Source: Solanum dulcamara (lineage: Eukaryota > Streptophyta > Magnoliopsida > Solanales > Solanaceae). Taken from it: 64,000 nucleotides of DNA. The notes under the pieces were generated by a model, which had not been told where the DNA came from, searched no databases, and was given only the letters and a program-made list of their open reading frames with translations. Of the stretch, positions 49,453 through 61,319 are shown one piece after another. The first letter of the stretch is position 1, and each line of letters starts with the position of its first letter. The stretch covers positions 41,283,793-41,347,792 of the forward strand of contig NC_077238.1 of NCBI RefSeq assembly GCF_947179165.1, given 5' to 3'. The translations under genes were made by a program, and so were the position numbers.

Positions 49453-50520
49453 ATGAATCATGGAAGAGCACCTCCAAGAGCAATAATTGATGATAAGGAC
49501 AAATCTCCTCCGGTTTCCAATGCCCTACATAATGAGGAAGGGGTAATGCATGTCGAGTTTCAAAATATCATTACTTTATTAGCTCAAGTCATAGCCAACC
49601 AAGGACATCAAGGTGTTCCTACTCCCCAAATGCAAAATTTGGCCTCTAGGATTCGTGATTTCCAAGGGATAAATCCACCTGAGTTTGATGGTTCTAAACT
49701 AGATGAGGACCCTATGGAGTACGTTGATGAGGTGTACCAGATTGTGGCTATCATGGTTATGCCACCGAATAAGAAGGACGATTTAGTGGCCTATCAACTC
49801 AAAGGTGTGTCTCGAGTGTGTTACAAAAAATAGGTTGTTGAGAGAGATGAAGAAATGGGACCGATAGGATAGGAAGAGTTTATAGATCCCTTTCTAGACT
49901 GCTTCTTCCCATTGGAGCTAAGGGAGGCCAAAATACAAGAGTTCATCAACCTCCATCAAGGGAGTGTGAGCGTGAGAGATTATGCTCTTAAATTCACTAA
50001 ATTTTCCAAGTATGCTCCCTTCATGGTCTCCGACCCAAGAGCTTGGATGAGTAGGTTTATTTTTTGTGTATCAAGCATAGTGTCCAAGGAGTGAAAATGG
50101 TCATGTTGATCAAGGATATGGACATCTCTCAGCTAATGACTTATATAGAACAAATTAAAGAAGAGAAGCTCAGAGAGAGATCAAGGGGGTTGAAAAAGGC
50201 TAGAGTAGATGGCGGAGGGTTTAACCCTCAAAGGTCCGGTTATGGTAACAATGGAAAAGGACAAAGTGGGCAACGGTTTGTGGGATAAGGTTCCATTAAT
50301 ACTCCTCCTCCAAGGTTCAACAAGGACAAGGGTGCTAACCTAATGGTTCCAAGAGAGAATGTTGGTTCTCAAACTTTCCCCATTTGCAAGAATTGTGGAA
50401 GGACTCACAAAGGGGAATGCTTAGCTGACTCCAATACATGATTCAAGTGTGGCAAGTTAGGCCACCATACTAGGGATTGTATAGGTGGTGGTGGTAGGAC
50501 TTAAGGCCAAATTTCTCATG
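49453..50520 (+). pseudogene. Y gag
   Basis: Start ATG at 49453 (MNHGRAPPRAIIDDKD). Pieces: 49453-49833 (NLASRIRDFQGINPPEFDGS), 49912-50094 (MELREAKIQEFINLHQGSVS, KFSKYAPFMVSDPRA) and 50064-50288 in another frame. The zinc knuckle near 50388-50480 reads KNCGRTHKGEC, then a TGA where the first Cys of the next knuckle (FKCGKLGHHTRDC) is expected. Stops, several at positions where related elements have Trp, interrupt it. Confidence 0.82.
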
Positions 50521-50599
50521 GTCAACAATCCCAAGGAGGTGGCCAATACACCAACTGCTTTTATGCCTTGCATTAGAGATAAGAGGTTGAGGATGCACC

Positions 50600-51220
50600 C
50601 AATGTCGTTACCGATATATTAAAGGGTTTTGCTTTTGTTGTGTATGCATTATTTGATTAGGGTAAAAATTTATTATTTGTTACTTCTTTCCTTGCTAATA
50701 GGTTTGATATTTCACCAAAATTGTTATTAGAGCCTTATTTGGTGTCTACCTCCATTAGTAAGTCAGTTGTTGTTAAAAAGTTGTATAGGGATTGTCCCGT
50801 GTCTATATTGCTTAAAGTTATTCCTTGTGATCTCATTGATCTTGACATGGTAGATTTTGATGTCATTCTTGGGATAGATTAGTTACATGCATCTTATGCT
50901 TCCATAGATTGTAGGACTCGTCGAGTCAAGTTCCAATTTCCAAATGAGTCCATTATTGAATGGGAGGGTTGGGATTCGGTAATGAATGGTAAATTCATTT
51001 CTTATCTTAAGGACCAAAAATTGATTGTTAAGGGTTTTATTTACCACATTATGAGGTTTAAGGATGTTGACTCTGAAATTCCTCCTCTTGAATCGGTTCC
51101 CATAGTCAATGAGTTCCCCGATGTCTTTCCCGATGAAATTCCTGATGTCCCTCCCTAAAGGAAAGTTGATTTTGGTATCAATCTCTTCTCCCATACTCAA
51201 CCTATCTCTATTCCACCTTA
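50600..51220 (+). pseudogene. Y aspartic protease region
   Basis: Alignment with X1 can be followed through stops: LIDLDMVDFDVILGID followed by TAG where X1 has Trp, then LHASYASIDCRTR, EWEGWDSVMNGKFISYLKDQ and the linker FPDVFPDEIPDVPP. The Asp-Ser-Gly site is degraded (the region near 50650 reads LFD followed by a stop). Inactive. Confidence 0.75.
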
Positions 51221-52410
51221 TCGGATGGCCCCAGTGGAATTAAAAGAGTTTAAAGCACAATTAAAGGACTTGTTAGAAAAGTAGTTCATAAGGCCAAGTA
51301 TTTCGCCATAAGGTGCTCTCATATTATTTGTGAGAAAAAAGGATGGGTCATTTTAAATATTCATAAACTACCGGTAATTAAATAAGATGACCATTAAGAA
51401 AAAGTACCTAGTCCCTACATTAGATGACTTGTTTGATCAATTGCAAGGGCCAAGTCACTTCTCCAAGATCAACCTTTGGTCTAGATATCACCAACTAAGG
51501 GTGAGGGAGTGTGACATTCCAAAAACAACTTTCTGAATAAGGTATGGTCACTTCGAGTTTGTGGTGATAAGTTTTGGGTTAATTCACCATCGGTGTTCAT
51601 AAACTTGATGAATAAGGTGTTAAAACCTTACCTTGGTGGTGTTCATTGATAATATTTTGATTTACTCTCGCAGTGAGGTAGAACATAAGAATTACTTGAG
51701 AGTTGCGCTTCAAACGTTGAGGGATAGAAAATTATTTACAAAATTTAGTAAGTGTGAATTTTGGTTGAAGGATGTGACATTTATTTGTCATGTAGTGTAT
51801 GGTGATGGGATCAAAGTTGATCTTAAGAAAATGAAGGCAATCAAGATTTGACCTAGACTACTGTCTCCTTCAGACATTAGGACCTTTTTGGGTCTAGGCA
51901 GGTACTATAGAAGGTTCATTGAAAGATTTTCTTCCATCTTATTTCCTATGACAAAATTGACCCAAAAGAATTCTAAATTCATATGGAAAGATGAGTGTGA
52001 GAAAAGTTTCCCACCTTGAAAGATCGAATTACCTCCGCTCTTATTTTGACTCTACCGTAAGGATTAGGAGGGTTCGTGGTTTATTATGATGCTTCAAAGA
52101 TTGGTTTAGGTTTTGTCTTAATGCAAAATAGCAAGGTCATAGCCTATGATTCTAGGAAATTAAAGGTTCATGAGCGTAACTACCCTACCCATGACCTTGA
52201 ATTGGTGGCCGTTGTTTTTCTTTGAAGATTTGGTGGTATTACCTCTATGGGGTGCATGTTGATGTTTATACCGATCATAAAAGTCTTCAATATGTGTTCA
52301 CCCAAAAAGACCTTAATATAAGGCAAGGGAGGTGGCTAGAACTCCTCAAGGACTATGATATGAGTATGCATTATCATCTGGGTAAAGCCTGTGGTTGTCG
52401 ATGTACTTAG
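51221..52410 (+). pseudogene. Y reverse transcriptase and RNase H
   Basis: Fingers and palm can be read through stops from about 51221. 51633-51851 carries [10 protein letters not shown], in which the second catalytic Asp of FIDD is Asn, then [20 protein letters not shown]. RNase H follows; 52222-52410 has [18 protein letters not shown]. Several frameshifts, for example near 51600 and 52010. The FIDD to FIDN change alone should abolish polymerisation. Confidence 0.82.
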
Positions 52411-53560
52411 TAGAGTGTCTATGCGGAGTGTGGCCCATGTTAATAAAGGGAAGATGGAGTTGGTGAAAGATGTTCACCAATTGACTAGATTAGGGGTGAA
52501 GTTGTATGATACCGATGATGGTGGTATGGTTGTTCAAAATATGTCTGAATCCTCTTTGGTGGTGGATGGTAAGTTAAAGCAAGATCTTGACCTGAAGTTT
52601 ATTGAGTTAAAGAAGTTTGTGAAGGAAAAGAAGGTAGAGGTCTTTTCCTAAGGGGGAGATGGGGTGCTAGACTACTAAGGTCGGCTATGTATTTCGGATG
52701 TGGATGGTCTAAGGAGTTTGATCTTGATAGAGGCTTATAATTCTACATACTTCATTCATCTCGGTTCGACAAAAATGTACAGATACTTAAAATAGTTTTA
52801 TTGGTGGAGTGGCATGAAAAAAGACATAGCAAGGTTCATGTCCGAATATTTGAATTGCCAACAAGTGAAGGCTTAATATCAAAGGTCGGGTGGCCTAGCC
52901 CAAGATATTGAAATGCCTACTTGGAAGTGGAAAGATGTGAATATGGATTTTATAGTGGATTGCCTCATACCCTAAAGCGCCATGATTCGATTTAGGTAAT
53001 TGTTGATAGAATGACTAAATCGGCTCACTTTCTACCGGTTAAGACTTCCTATAGTGCCAAAAACTATGCCAAGTTGTATTTTAGGAGTTGGTGAGGTTGC
53101 ATGGTGTGCCTTTATCTATTATTTTATATCGTGGTACCCAATTCACTTCTCACTTTTGGAGATCATTTCTAAAAGGCCTCCGTACTAAGGTAACATTAAG
53201 CACAACATTCCATTCTCAAACCGATGGGCAAGCTGAAAGGACGATTCAAACACTAAAGGATATATTAAGGGCTTTTGTGTTGGAGTTTAAAGGAAATTAG
53301 GATGATTTTCTACCGCTCATCGATTTGCCTATAATAATTGTTACCACTCAATTATTGTGATGGTGTTATTTGAGACTTTGTATGGATGACGATGTAGATC
53401 CCTAGTTGGTTTGTTCGAAGTAGTTGAGATGACCTGGTTGGGCCCCATTTGGTACTTGATGCTTTAGAGAAGGTAAAGATCATTAGAGAAAGGTTGAAGA
53501 CTGCTCAAAATCGTCAAAAGTACTATTCTGACACTAGAAGAAGGGATATTGAGTTTAATG
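52411..53560 (+). pseudogene. Y integrase
   Basis: 52391-52651 is the linker (LVKDVHQLTRLGVKLYDTDD). The zinc-finger area (near 52730-52870) is broken. In the core the first Asp remains (IVDRMTKSAHF). The second is Tyr: 53088-53300 reads SIILYRGTQF where related copies have ISDRG. DGQAERTIQTL keeps the Glu. Trp codons of related elements are TAG at HDSI-W (near 53000) and GN-W (near 53298). Inactive. Confidence 0.82.
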
Positions 53561-53689
53561 TGGATGATTAGGTGTATCTGAAGGTTTCACCCATAAAGGG
53601 TATGGTTTTTTTGGTAAGAAAGGGATTTGAGCCCTAGGTATGTAGGGGCTTATAGAATCGTGAGATGAGTTGGCAAGGTTGCATATGAG

Positions 53690-53989
53690 TTGGAGTTGCG
53701 ATTGGAAATGGCCATGGTTCATCCGTTGTTCCATGTGTCTACGTTGACAAAATGTGTGGATGATCCTTGTTCCACTGTTCCTTTGGGAGTAGTGAATGTA
53801 GAGGAAAACTTGACCTATGAAGAAGTCTCGGTTGAAATTTTGGATCGGAAAGTTGATAAATTGAGGAACAAAGAAGTTGCATCTGTTAAAGTCCTTTGGA
53901 GGAATCAACAAGTAGAAAGTGCTACATGGGAAGCAGAAATGGATATGATTAAGCGATACCCTCATGTTTTTCCCTCTACCCAAACCTAA
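53690..53989 (+). pseudogene. Y pol C-terminus with chromodomain-like tail
   Basis: 99 codons: MELRLEMAMVHPLFHVSTLT, then EEVSVEILDRKVDKLRNKEV, VLWRNQQVESATWEAEMDM and IKRYPHVFP, ending at a stop. This is the best preserved chromodomain-like tail in the window and matches X1 at 16425-16144. The antisense frame 54055-53555 is a shadow. Confidence 0.82.
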
Positions 53990-54177
53990 GTTGTTAAGTT
54001 GTCCTTGCTCAATTATTTGAAATCCTTGCATTTCAACTTTTCTTGTCATATGCATGCAAAATTATGAAATATATTTCAAACGATGTTTTAAATTATACTA
54101 TTGCATTAATGATGAGTTATTGGTTTATATTCTACTCTACTCAAGCTAAGTCTTGTCTTATTTGGGGATTAATGTTC

Positions 54178-54192
54178 CCAGGAGGGAGGTAA
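54178..54192 (+). promoter_or_regulatory. polypurine tract of Y
   Basis: CAGGAGGGAGGTAA just before the LTR start TGTAACACC at 54193. Confidence 0.7.
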
Positions 54193-56591
54193 TGTAACAC
54201 CCCCTAAAAACATTATATATGGTGTTTCAATTCTCGATGAAAATGATATTACTTCTATATTTTGGGAATAGCTTTTTATAGATTGGTCTAAATTAGGTGA
54301 TTCAAATTTCTACATAACCCCAACATCATTATCTACAACTTTTGAGAAGACCATAGCTTAATATTAAAAGGCTAAGTAGGAAAAATAAATTAATCTTTGT
54401 AAGCCCTGATGCTGTGATGAAATGAAGTATTTGTAGATAAAAAATTATATCTCCCCATAGGATACACCAAATCTATTGATTTTTAAACTACATGAAAGAA
54501 TACTTCTAGAGTTACGATTCATATGCAGACATCAAATCCTAATTAGAAAGTTATCATGTTCAAACATAGCTCCGAAAAACAGTATCCTATAAAAAGAAGA
54601 TTCATCTCACCAATCATAGAAGATCTAGAACCATTTGACATCACACATTATATCAATAGTCCTCCATTTGACATCACCCCTGAAATCACAATCCTCCATT
54701 AAATTTTTAGATTTTTCTTTATAATTATTTTAATTATTGTTAGGTTCCTCCTTTACACATATAAATACCCACCTTATTTCATTATTTTGTTCATCAAGCT
54801 TTCTCAAGTAACTCTTCTCTCTATACACTTCTTTACTCACACTCAAAATATAGTTTTAGTTCTTAGTAGTGTAGAAATACTATTCCGGTGATTTATATAT
54901 TTCGAGTAGTACACAAAATACTTCGGCGAGGAAAAAAGACTAGGATTTAAAAGTGTTAATTAAGTCCTTCGATTCTGAGTAAAGCTTCAAATTCCATGTA
55001 TATAACTCTTTAATAAGAGTATTCCTTCCAATTTTATACCCAAATTATTTTGATTTATGATAAATTGTGTTTATTTACTCAATTCTTTTCAAGCTTAACT
55101 CTAAGGTATGTGGGTATTTATCCATTGATTTTTCCACCCATGTAGTCCAAAACTGTTTTAACTAAATCTATTGATTTCAAGTAATATTTTCTTATGGGTA
55201 ATTCTTATTTCTACTTAATAGCATGACTCATGGTTAAACTAATGATTATTGGTATATATTGCTGGAAAATAATTTCATATGTATGAATTGATGGTTTTTC
55301 AAGTATTTTCTCTATTTGGCTCTTTAAAGGTTCTTGAAATTCATGGTGGGTTGTTTAAAGCATGATTTTTAATTAATGAATTTCAAAGTATTTATGCATA
55401 TTCATTTAAATACATGTTTGAAAGTTGAAGTTATTTGGACCCACCTAGTTTTACTATATTTTCAATGAAGTTTAACTTGAAAGCTTTGATTCCAAATAAA
55501 TGTTTTTGAATGTAATGTCTATTACCAAAAGGGAGTCTTATAAAATAAAAGAATGATGAAATTCTATGAATGATGAATTCTTTATGCTATAAGGATAATT
55601 CTTGTGTATTTAAATCAATGAAGGATTTGATGAGCTATTCCACCGAATGTGATATTTTGAACTCTCAAGGTATATGCCATGACTATTTTGAAATATTAAA
55701 CTATTTCATGGGATTGACTTAGAGCCGAATGGGTCATTGAGGTGAGATTCAATAAGAGAATCCTAGTAGCAACTCATTGTCTCATTAAATATGTGCCAAC
55801 ATAGGAGTCCTTGTAGGCTTAGACTAATGGATCCATTAAAGACCTTAAAGTTAAAGTTGAAGAATGAATGTAAAGTTGATGGAGTTCTACCCTAGGCAAG
55901 TAAATTCCCTGACCAATGTAAGAGGTTATGTTGGATTCCATGTAATAGCTCACATGGTGTTAATGTCTATTATAATCAACTTCCCACAAATTAACATTTC
56001 AAATGCTATTTATATGATTACTCAGGCATGTATATATCCACATATGTATGATTTAAATGATATCTACTTGATTACTCATGCATGCACTCATTTATATACT
56101 TTACCTTATAAATGTCCTAAATAATTTACTTTGTAATGCATGCCTACATACTTAGTACATTCAAATTACTAACGTATACTATTTTACCTACATGATATCA
56201 CCACGTAGGGAACGATGCTCCTCCTCGTTCTCTTCCACGTGGCTAGTTGAGATTTCGTTTGAAGGTTACTTTTGGTGAGTTCCCATGTTCCGAGAATAAT
56301 AATCCTTTATCTTTCTAGCTTATGATATGTTGAGATCTTTAGACACTTACTATGAAATATCTTTCTATTATGATTGAGGGTGAGCTAGGATCTTATCTTA
56401 GCCCCGTTAAATCTAAAAGTTAGAGGTATTATTGGACATAAGTAAGTTGAAGATTTACTATTATAATTTCCTCTTGTTTATTTATTATCATTACCTATGA
56501 AAGGCTAAAATAATGCTAAGAGACTTGTTTGAGGTACTTTTGGTTTCCTCGTCGCCATGTCACATCTAGGCCCTAGGCTTGGGTCATGACA
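54193..56591 (+). repeat. second LTR of Y
   Basis: 2399 bp, TGTAACACCC to TCATGACA, partner of 46848-49238. An 86-codon frame at 55864 is a chance reading of the LTR. Confidence 0.88.
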
Positions 56592-56690
56592 AACATGGTC
56601 TCAGAGCCTGAGCTTTTGAATGGTCCTTGTATTCCAACATACCACATCAAATAGGATCTTGTTCATGATTGTGATAGGAGATTATGGTAG
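56592..56690 (+). other. second primer site and leader fragment after the Y LTR
   Basis: AACATGGTCTCAGAGCCTGA followed by a leader-like stretch (CATCAAATAGGATCTTGTTC) matches 49239-49340. It shortens by about 20 bp near 56670 and then passes into X-family LTR sequence. A complete Y should end at 56591, so this is a rearranged edge. Confidence 0.75.
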
Positions 56691-58074
56691 CATGTAGTTT
56701 AAGAGACATGAGGCTGCCAATAAGGCTTTTTGTAGGACCCGCACCTTAAGTCCACTCGATGCTAATTCAAATCCCTTAGAATATGTATCGTAACATAGTA
56801 ATCATAGTTAAAACATATCATAGACATGATCATAGCTTTAAAATTCATAGAGTAGCTAATTTCATAAAATAAATACAATGTGAGTATTGGCCTTCCACAT
56901 TATAAATCATACTTATATAATTCATATCATTAGGCCCTACGTTACTACACAAGGCCCTAAGTCACCTATCTTTATGACTTGCCTGAAAATTATAACTTGA
57001 ACATACTTACGATTTATGATCATAGTTCATACTTGAATTTAGATTAAAACTCATATACATAATCAATTTAATTGAAAATCATAAGAATACCTTAAAAACA
57101 TTGAACTCCATAAAATTCACCATAGGAAATAACCTCATGCATATATTTTCATAATTCAACTTGAAATCATGTAATTTACATTGAAATATATATATAGTGA
57201 TATTAAACAATGATTTAAAATGAAATTGAAACAACCCAACACAATTCATCAATGTTGAAGTTTAAAGGTAATGAGATTTTATGAGATTTTTTAAATAAAC
57301 CTTGGACTCCATGATTGGAAGGGACTCATGAATCAATCCACAAATACCTTGATTGAAATTGGACTCAAATTTGAGAAAGAAGGATTGATATTTAAGAAAC
57401 CCTAACCAAAGCTTGATGAACTCTTAGGAGCATCGGGAGGAAAGTCTAATGTTTATTTGGGGGGAAATAATGAGGGAATAAAAGAGTTTTAGGAGTATTT
57501 AGGATAGAATTCGTATTGAATCTAGTCATTAAAAATGACTTCATATATTATTAGATTGTAGGAAAAATACCAAACTACCCCTCATTAAAATTCCAATCGG
57601 GAACTTCTACGGCTTGCCTCTACGATCCACAGAAGTAGTGACGAATCATCATTACAACTCGTACTGAAGGTCATGAGAAAGACCTAAAAATCAAGTCTCT
57701 AAACTTTTGTTACGATTCGTCAAAATGACTCATCTTGCAAACCTGAAAAAACCTGCAAGTCGAGGGTCTCTGAAGTTTCACCACGACTCGTTTCTATGGG
57801 TCGTAAGCTTTTCTATGGCTCATCTTGTTGAGTGGTAGATGAATTCTTGAGAGTGACATCTGCAGGTCAACATTCCTTTCCACGAAGACTCATGGACTCG
57901 TCAACCCCACTTTTGCCTTAGCCAAATTTTCAGTTCTCTATTTTACCTCTATGGGTCTAGTTTATGACCCGTGATAACTTTAATGAGTCGTATACTGACT
58001 CATGGACTTGGGTCAATTTCCAATTCCTTCAAAAAATATTCTTTTTTTTGACTTTTCATTTTACGGGGTCTTAC
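56691..58074 (-). repeat. LTR shared by X2 and X3, third piece
   Basis: Aligns with about 14640-15890 of the X1 LTR (for example ATGAGGCTGCCAATAAGGC versus ATGAGGTTGCTACTAAGGC). It ends with the LTR terminus GGTCTTACA at 58074. The three pieces add up to about 2.1 kb, one full LTR. The left limit is approximate. Confidence 0.78.
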
Positions 58075-58095
58075 AAAATCTCCCTCTTGGGAACA
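58075..58095 (-). promoter_or_regulatory. polypurine tract of X3
   Basis: The minus strand reads CCAAGAGGGAGATTT directly before the LTR start at 58074, as in X1 at 15891. This shows that the shared LTR is the 3' LTR of X3. Confidence 0.7.
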
Positions 58096-58334
58096 TTCAT
58101 CCTCTACTGAGATTAAACTAGCATAGAAAAGACATGGAAAGAGGACTAGCAACCCAACATGAATATAGGGATACTTTAAAATGCATAGAGCATTGCAAAC
58201 TGCACACTTAGCATAAAATATATGATTTTTTGAAAATTACTTTCATGAATCATGCATACATGTGAATGACATATGGAACTAAAATGTGGGAGTCTAATTA
58301 ACTTGATCATGAACAACTTAATACCTTAGGCTTG

Positions 58335-59317
58335 AATGGAAAGAAAGAGACATGGATAATGCTTCATCATGTCCGCTTCCGCTTCCCATGTAGCACTCTC
58401 TACTTATTTATTTCTCCATAACACCTTGACGGATGCAACATATTTATTTCTTAGTCTTTTCACTTGCCGGTCTAAGATTTCTACCGGAACCTTCTCATAA
58501 GTCAAATTCTCCTCAATGTTCATGATTTACTATGGCACAATAGAGTTTGGATGTCCTACAAATTTCCTCAACTTAGACACATTAAATACTGGATGAACCA
58601 TAGCCATCTCAAATGGCAAATCCAACTCATATGCCACTTTACCAATATGTTTCATTATTCTATAGGATACTACATGTCGAGGACTCAACTTTCCTTTATT
58701 GACAAAATTCATTACACTTTTCATAGGTGAAACCTTCCAGTACACTCGATCATCCTCATCAAATTTGAGCTCTCTCCTTCTAGTATCTGAATAGGACTTT
58801 TGACGACTTTGGACCGCCTTTAATCTTTCTCTTATGAGCCTTAATTTTTCCATTACATCAACTACCAAATTTGGATCAATCAATTCCATCTCACCCACTT
58901 CAAACCATCCCATTGGGGATCTACATCTTCTTTCATATAAGGCTTCAAAAGGAGCCGTGTGAATGCTAGAGTGATAGTGATTATTGTACGAAAACTCAAT
59001 CAATGGTAAATGCTCATTCAAACTTCCTTTAAGATCAATCACACATTCCCATAACATATCCGCCAAATTTTGGAGAAACTCATTTGCCTATCCATCACTT
59101 TGATAATGGAAGGTGGTACTTAGCTTAACTCTAGTACCATGACCCTTTGGAATGACTTACACAAATGTGAAGTTAATTGAGTATCTCTATCCGATATAAT
59201 AGATAAAGTAACACTATGAAGTTTTACAATTTCACGTACTTAGCATAATATTCAACACTATAAGAAGTTATAGCTGGTAGAAAATATGCCAATTTAGTCA
59301 TTTGGTCCACAACAACC
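58335..59317 (-). pseudogene. X3 pol fragment: integrase end and chromodomain-like tail
   Basis: 59066-58530 is a 178-codon open segment: VIDLKGSLNEHLPLIEFSYN, MGWFEVGEMELIDPNLVVDV, DTRRRELKFDEDDRVYWKVS and MVHPVFNVSKLRKFVGHP. The chromodomain-like tail continues to about 58335, and the damaged integrase core lies at 59067-59317. Sequence stops matching at 59318, exactly where the LTR of Z-right begins. Everything upstream (RT, protease, gag, 5' LTR) is absent from the window. Confidence 0.82.
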
Positions 59318-59951
59318 CGGTAACGGTACATATAGTCAAGACAAAAATCTACAAGACCTACAAGTGATATTGATGAGAAAGGAGGCTATGGAGGACTTGA
59401 AGTATGCCAAAGAAAGACATATAATTCATTTAAGGCCAATCAAAGAGAGAAGATGCAGAAAAGAGGCTATGTGTGCAAGTGGCCATCTCTCAATTTCATG
59501 GATTCACAAAACAAGGCAACCAAACAAGGCTCTTATCTCATTAAGGGTAAAATTGTAAAAGAATGTGTCTTATTTATTTCCTTAAGATAAATAGTAGTCC
59601 TTTCATTTTGGGAGGAGATTTTTAATGTTGAATTAAGAAATTGTTTAAGGAGTATAGTTTAAGGGTGGATTCCCTTTAGGTTAGTTTAGATTAGTATAGC
59701 TTAGTTTGATGGGTTAATTGCCATTGTTGATTGAAGACTCTTGCCCTTGATTTCATATTGAGTCACTCATTTGTGGATTTTAAGTTAGTTTCTCTTATTA
59801 ATTGAATTCAAATCTCTTCTTCAAGGCTAATTGTTTAATTAGCCTTTCTTTCTTCTCTTCTCATCCCCTCTTTCTCATCTATCTTACTTTTGTGTTGTTT
59901 AAATTTTGCATTCGATTTCAATTGTCTTTATTTCTAATCAAAATCTTATCA
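59318..59951 (+). repeat. 5' LTR of Z-right
   Basis: 634 bp, ending in CTTATCA just before the primer site. It aligns with 7674-8295. The 64-codon frame at 59364 is a reading of LTR sequence shared with the frame at 8309-8076. Confidence 0.75.
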
Positions 59952-59970
59952 TTTGGTATCAAAGCCTAGG
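59952..59970 (+). promoter_or_regulatory. primer binding site of Z-right (tRNA-Met)
   Basis: TTTGGTATCAAAGCCTAGG follows the LTR end directly. It is the cleanest primer site in the window. Confidence 0.8.
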
Positions 59971-61319
59971 TTTAGATTTATTTTCACAAATCTAAGTCTT
60001 GGAATTTTTATCTTTTAAAAAATCTGGAAAAAAATCTGAAAAATATTTTGTTTTTATTTGTTGTTTTAGACACTAAATTCTTGTTCTCTAGTATTTTTTG
60101 AGTTTAGGTTTAAAATTTTGTTTAATTTGAAGTTGTAGAAGCGAAGTTGTCATTGAAGGATTTTGAGCTTTTAAAATTTTCAAATTTTGAAGGTGGGTCT
60201 TTTAATTTTGAAGGAATTGGAGTTTAATATTCATTTGGATTTGTTCTCTACTTCAAGGAGAAGCTAATCCTAAATTTTGAGCCAATTCCGAGTTGATTTT
60301 AGGGTGTTGGGATTTAGTGTGTGTTCTTGATGTTCTAGGTGTTGTTGAAGATCTTCAAGTGTTCTTGAAGAGGAAGAATACCAAAGGAACATTTGATCCA
60401 TTTTTATCAAGTTAAAGTTGGTCAAAAGTGTCTGTTGGCCCACTAGTTGAATTTGAAAAAAAAAATTGAAATTGAAATTCTACATGGACATGCCATGTTA
60501 GTAGTCAATGGTCAAAGTCAATCGTTGACTGCCAACACAGCAGCCACGCATGCACCACATCAGCAGAGACAAAGTAATGATCCCCTACTCGCACATGCAT
60601 ACGCGTACGGTGCAACTTCAGAGAGTATGCATTTCATACTTAGCCAAATTTTGGGGTTCTAAAATCTTTGGGACCCAAAATATTTTCTCTGTGTCTAAAT
60701 TCATTTCTTCTTCTTCAAACTCATTTTTATTTCATTTTTGAGCTATTGAACAATTCATTAATATATTTAATTAATTTTTAACTAGTTTTAATCATCAAAT
60801 CATTAAATCAAACTCTTTGAAGTGATGAACTTCTTTGAGGCTTCAAAAATTTTCTAAGTGTCCAAATATACTTTTTTTCTTCTTGTACACTTATTTTTCT
60901 TCAATTTCTCTATTTTTAACAACTAATTAACATTTTTAATTAATTTTTAACTATTTTTTAAACATCAAATCATCTCTTTGATTTTTTTAAATAAATAACA
61001 ATAAGGAATTTCTTCTACTTTTGTTACTTAGTTTTTTAAGTCAGGTTTTTTTGTGCCTCCTTTCTTCTATATTTTTTCTCTTAAATCATGTTCTTAAGAT
61101 TCCTTTAAGTCATTTTGTTTCATGAGTCACAAAAATCCACTTCACCATAAAGAATTAGTGGTCTTGTAAATTGATTGGGTAAAGGTAGTTCTCTATTAAC
61201 TTTGGAAAGACACTCTAGAAAGGTGAGTTGTGAGTTCAAATACGAGAGGCGTGAGGACTTTTTCCACTAACCTTGTTTGCTAAGATTTCTAGGTTGGTAC
61301 AAGTTGAGAAAAAATAAGA
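59971..61319 (+). other. long AT-rich leader of Z-right
   Basis: It matches the leader of Z-left (7656 down to about 6050) in reverse complement, including the GTTGACTTTGAC-type block near 60510 (7075 in the left copy). Two short overlapping frames at 60447 and 60550 are not conserved in the left copy and are not called. Confidence 0.55.

Larger units (their letters stand above)
46848..56690 (+). mobile_element. Y: Ty3/Gypsy retrotransposon on + with extra leader after the second LTR
   Basis: Order on +: LTR 46848-49238, primer site, gag from 49453, pol to 53989, polypurine-rich stretch before 54193, LTR 54193-56591, then about 100 bp that again resemble primer site and leader (56592-56690). 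Gag and pol sequences are close to X1 and X2, so the same broad chromovirus group is likely, although the LTRs differ. The left flank (TGTAC) and the sequence after the second LTR (AACAT) do not form a duplication, as expected if the right edge is a rearrangement rather than a simple insertion end. Decayed throughout. Confidence 0.85.

Noticed and set aside
53555..54055. 166-codon minus-strand ORF
   Set aside because: Shadow of the Y integrase and chromodomain tail on the + strand.
60447..60741. Two overlapping ORFs in the Z-right leader
   Set aside because: Not conserved in the left copy of Z and without recognisable domains.
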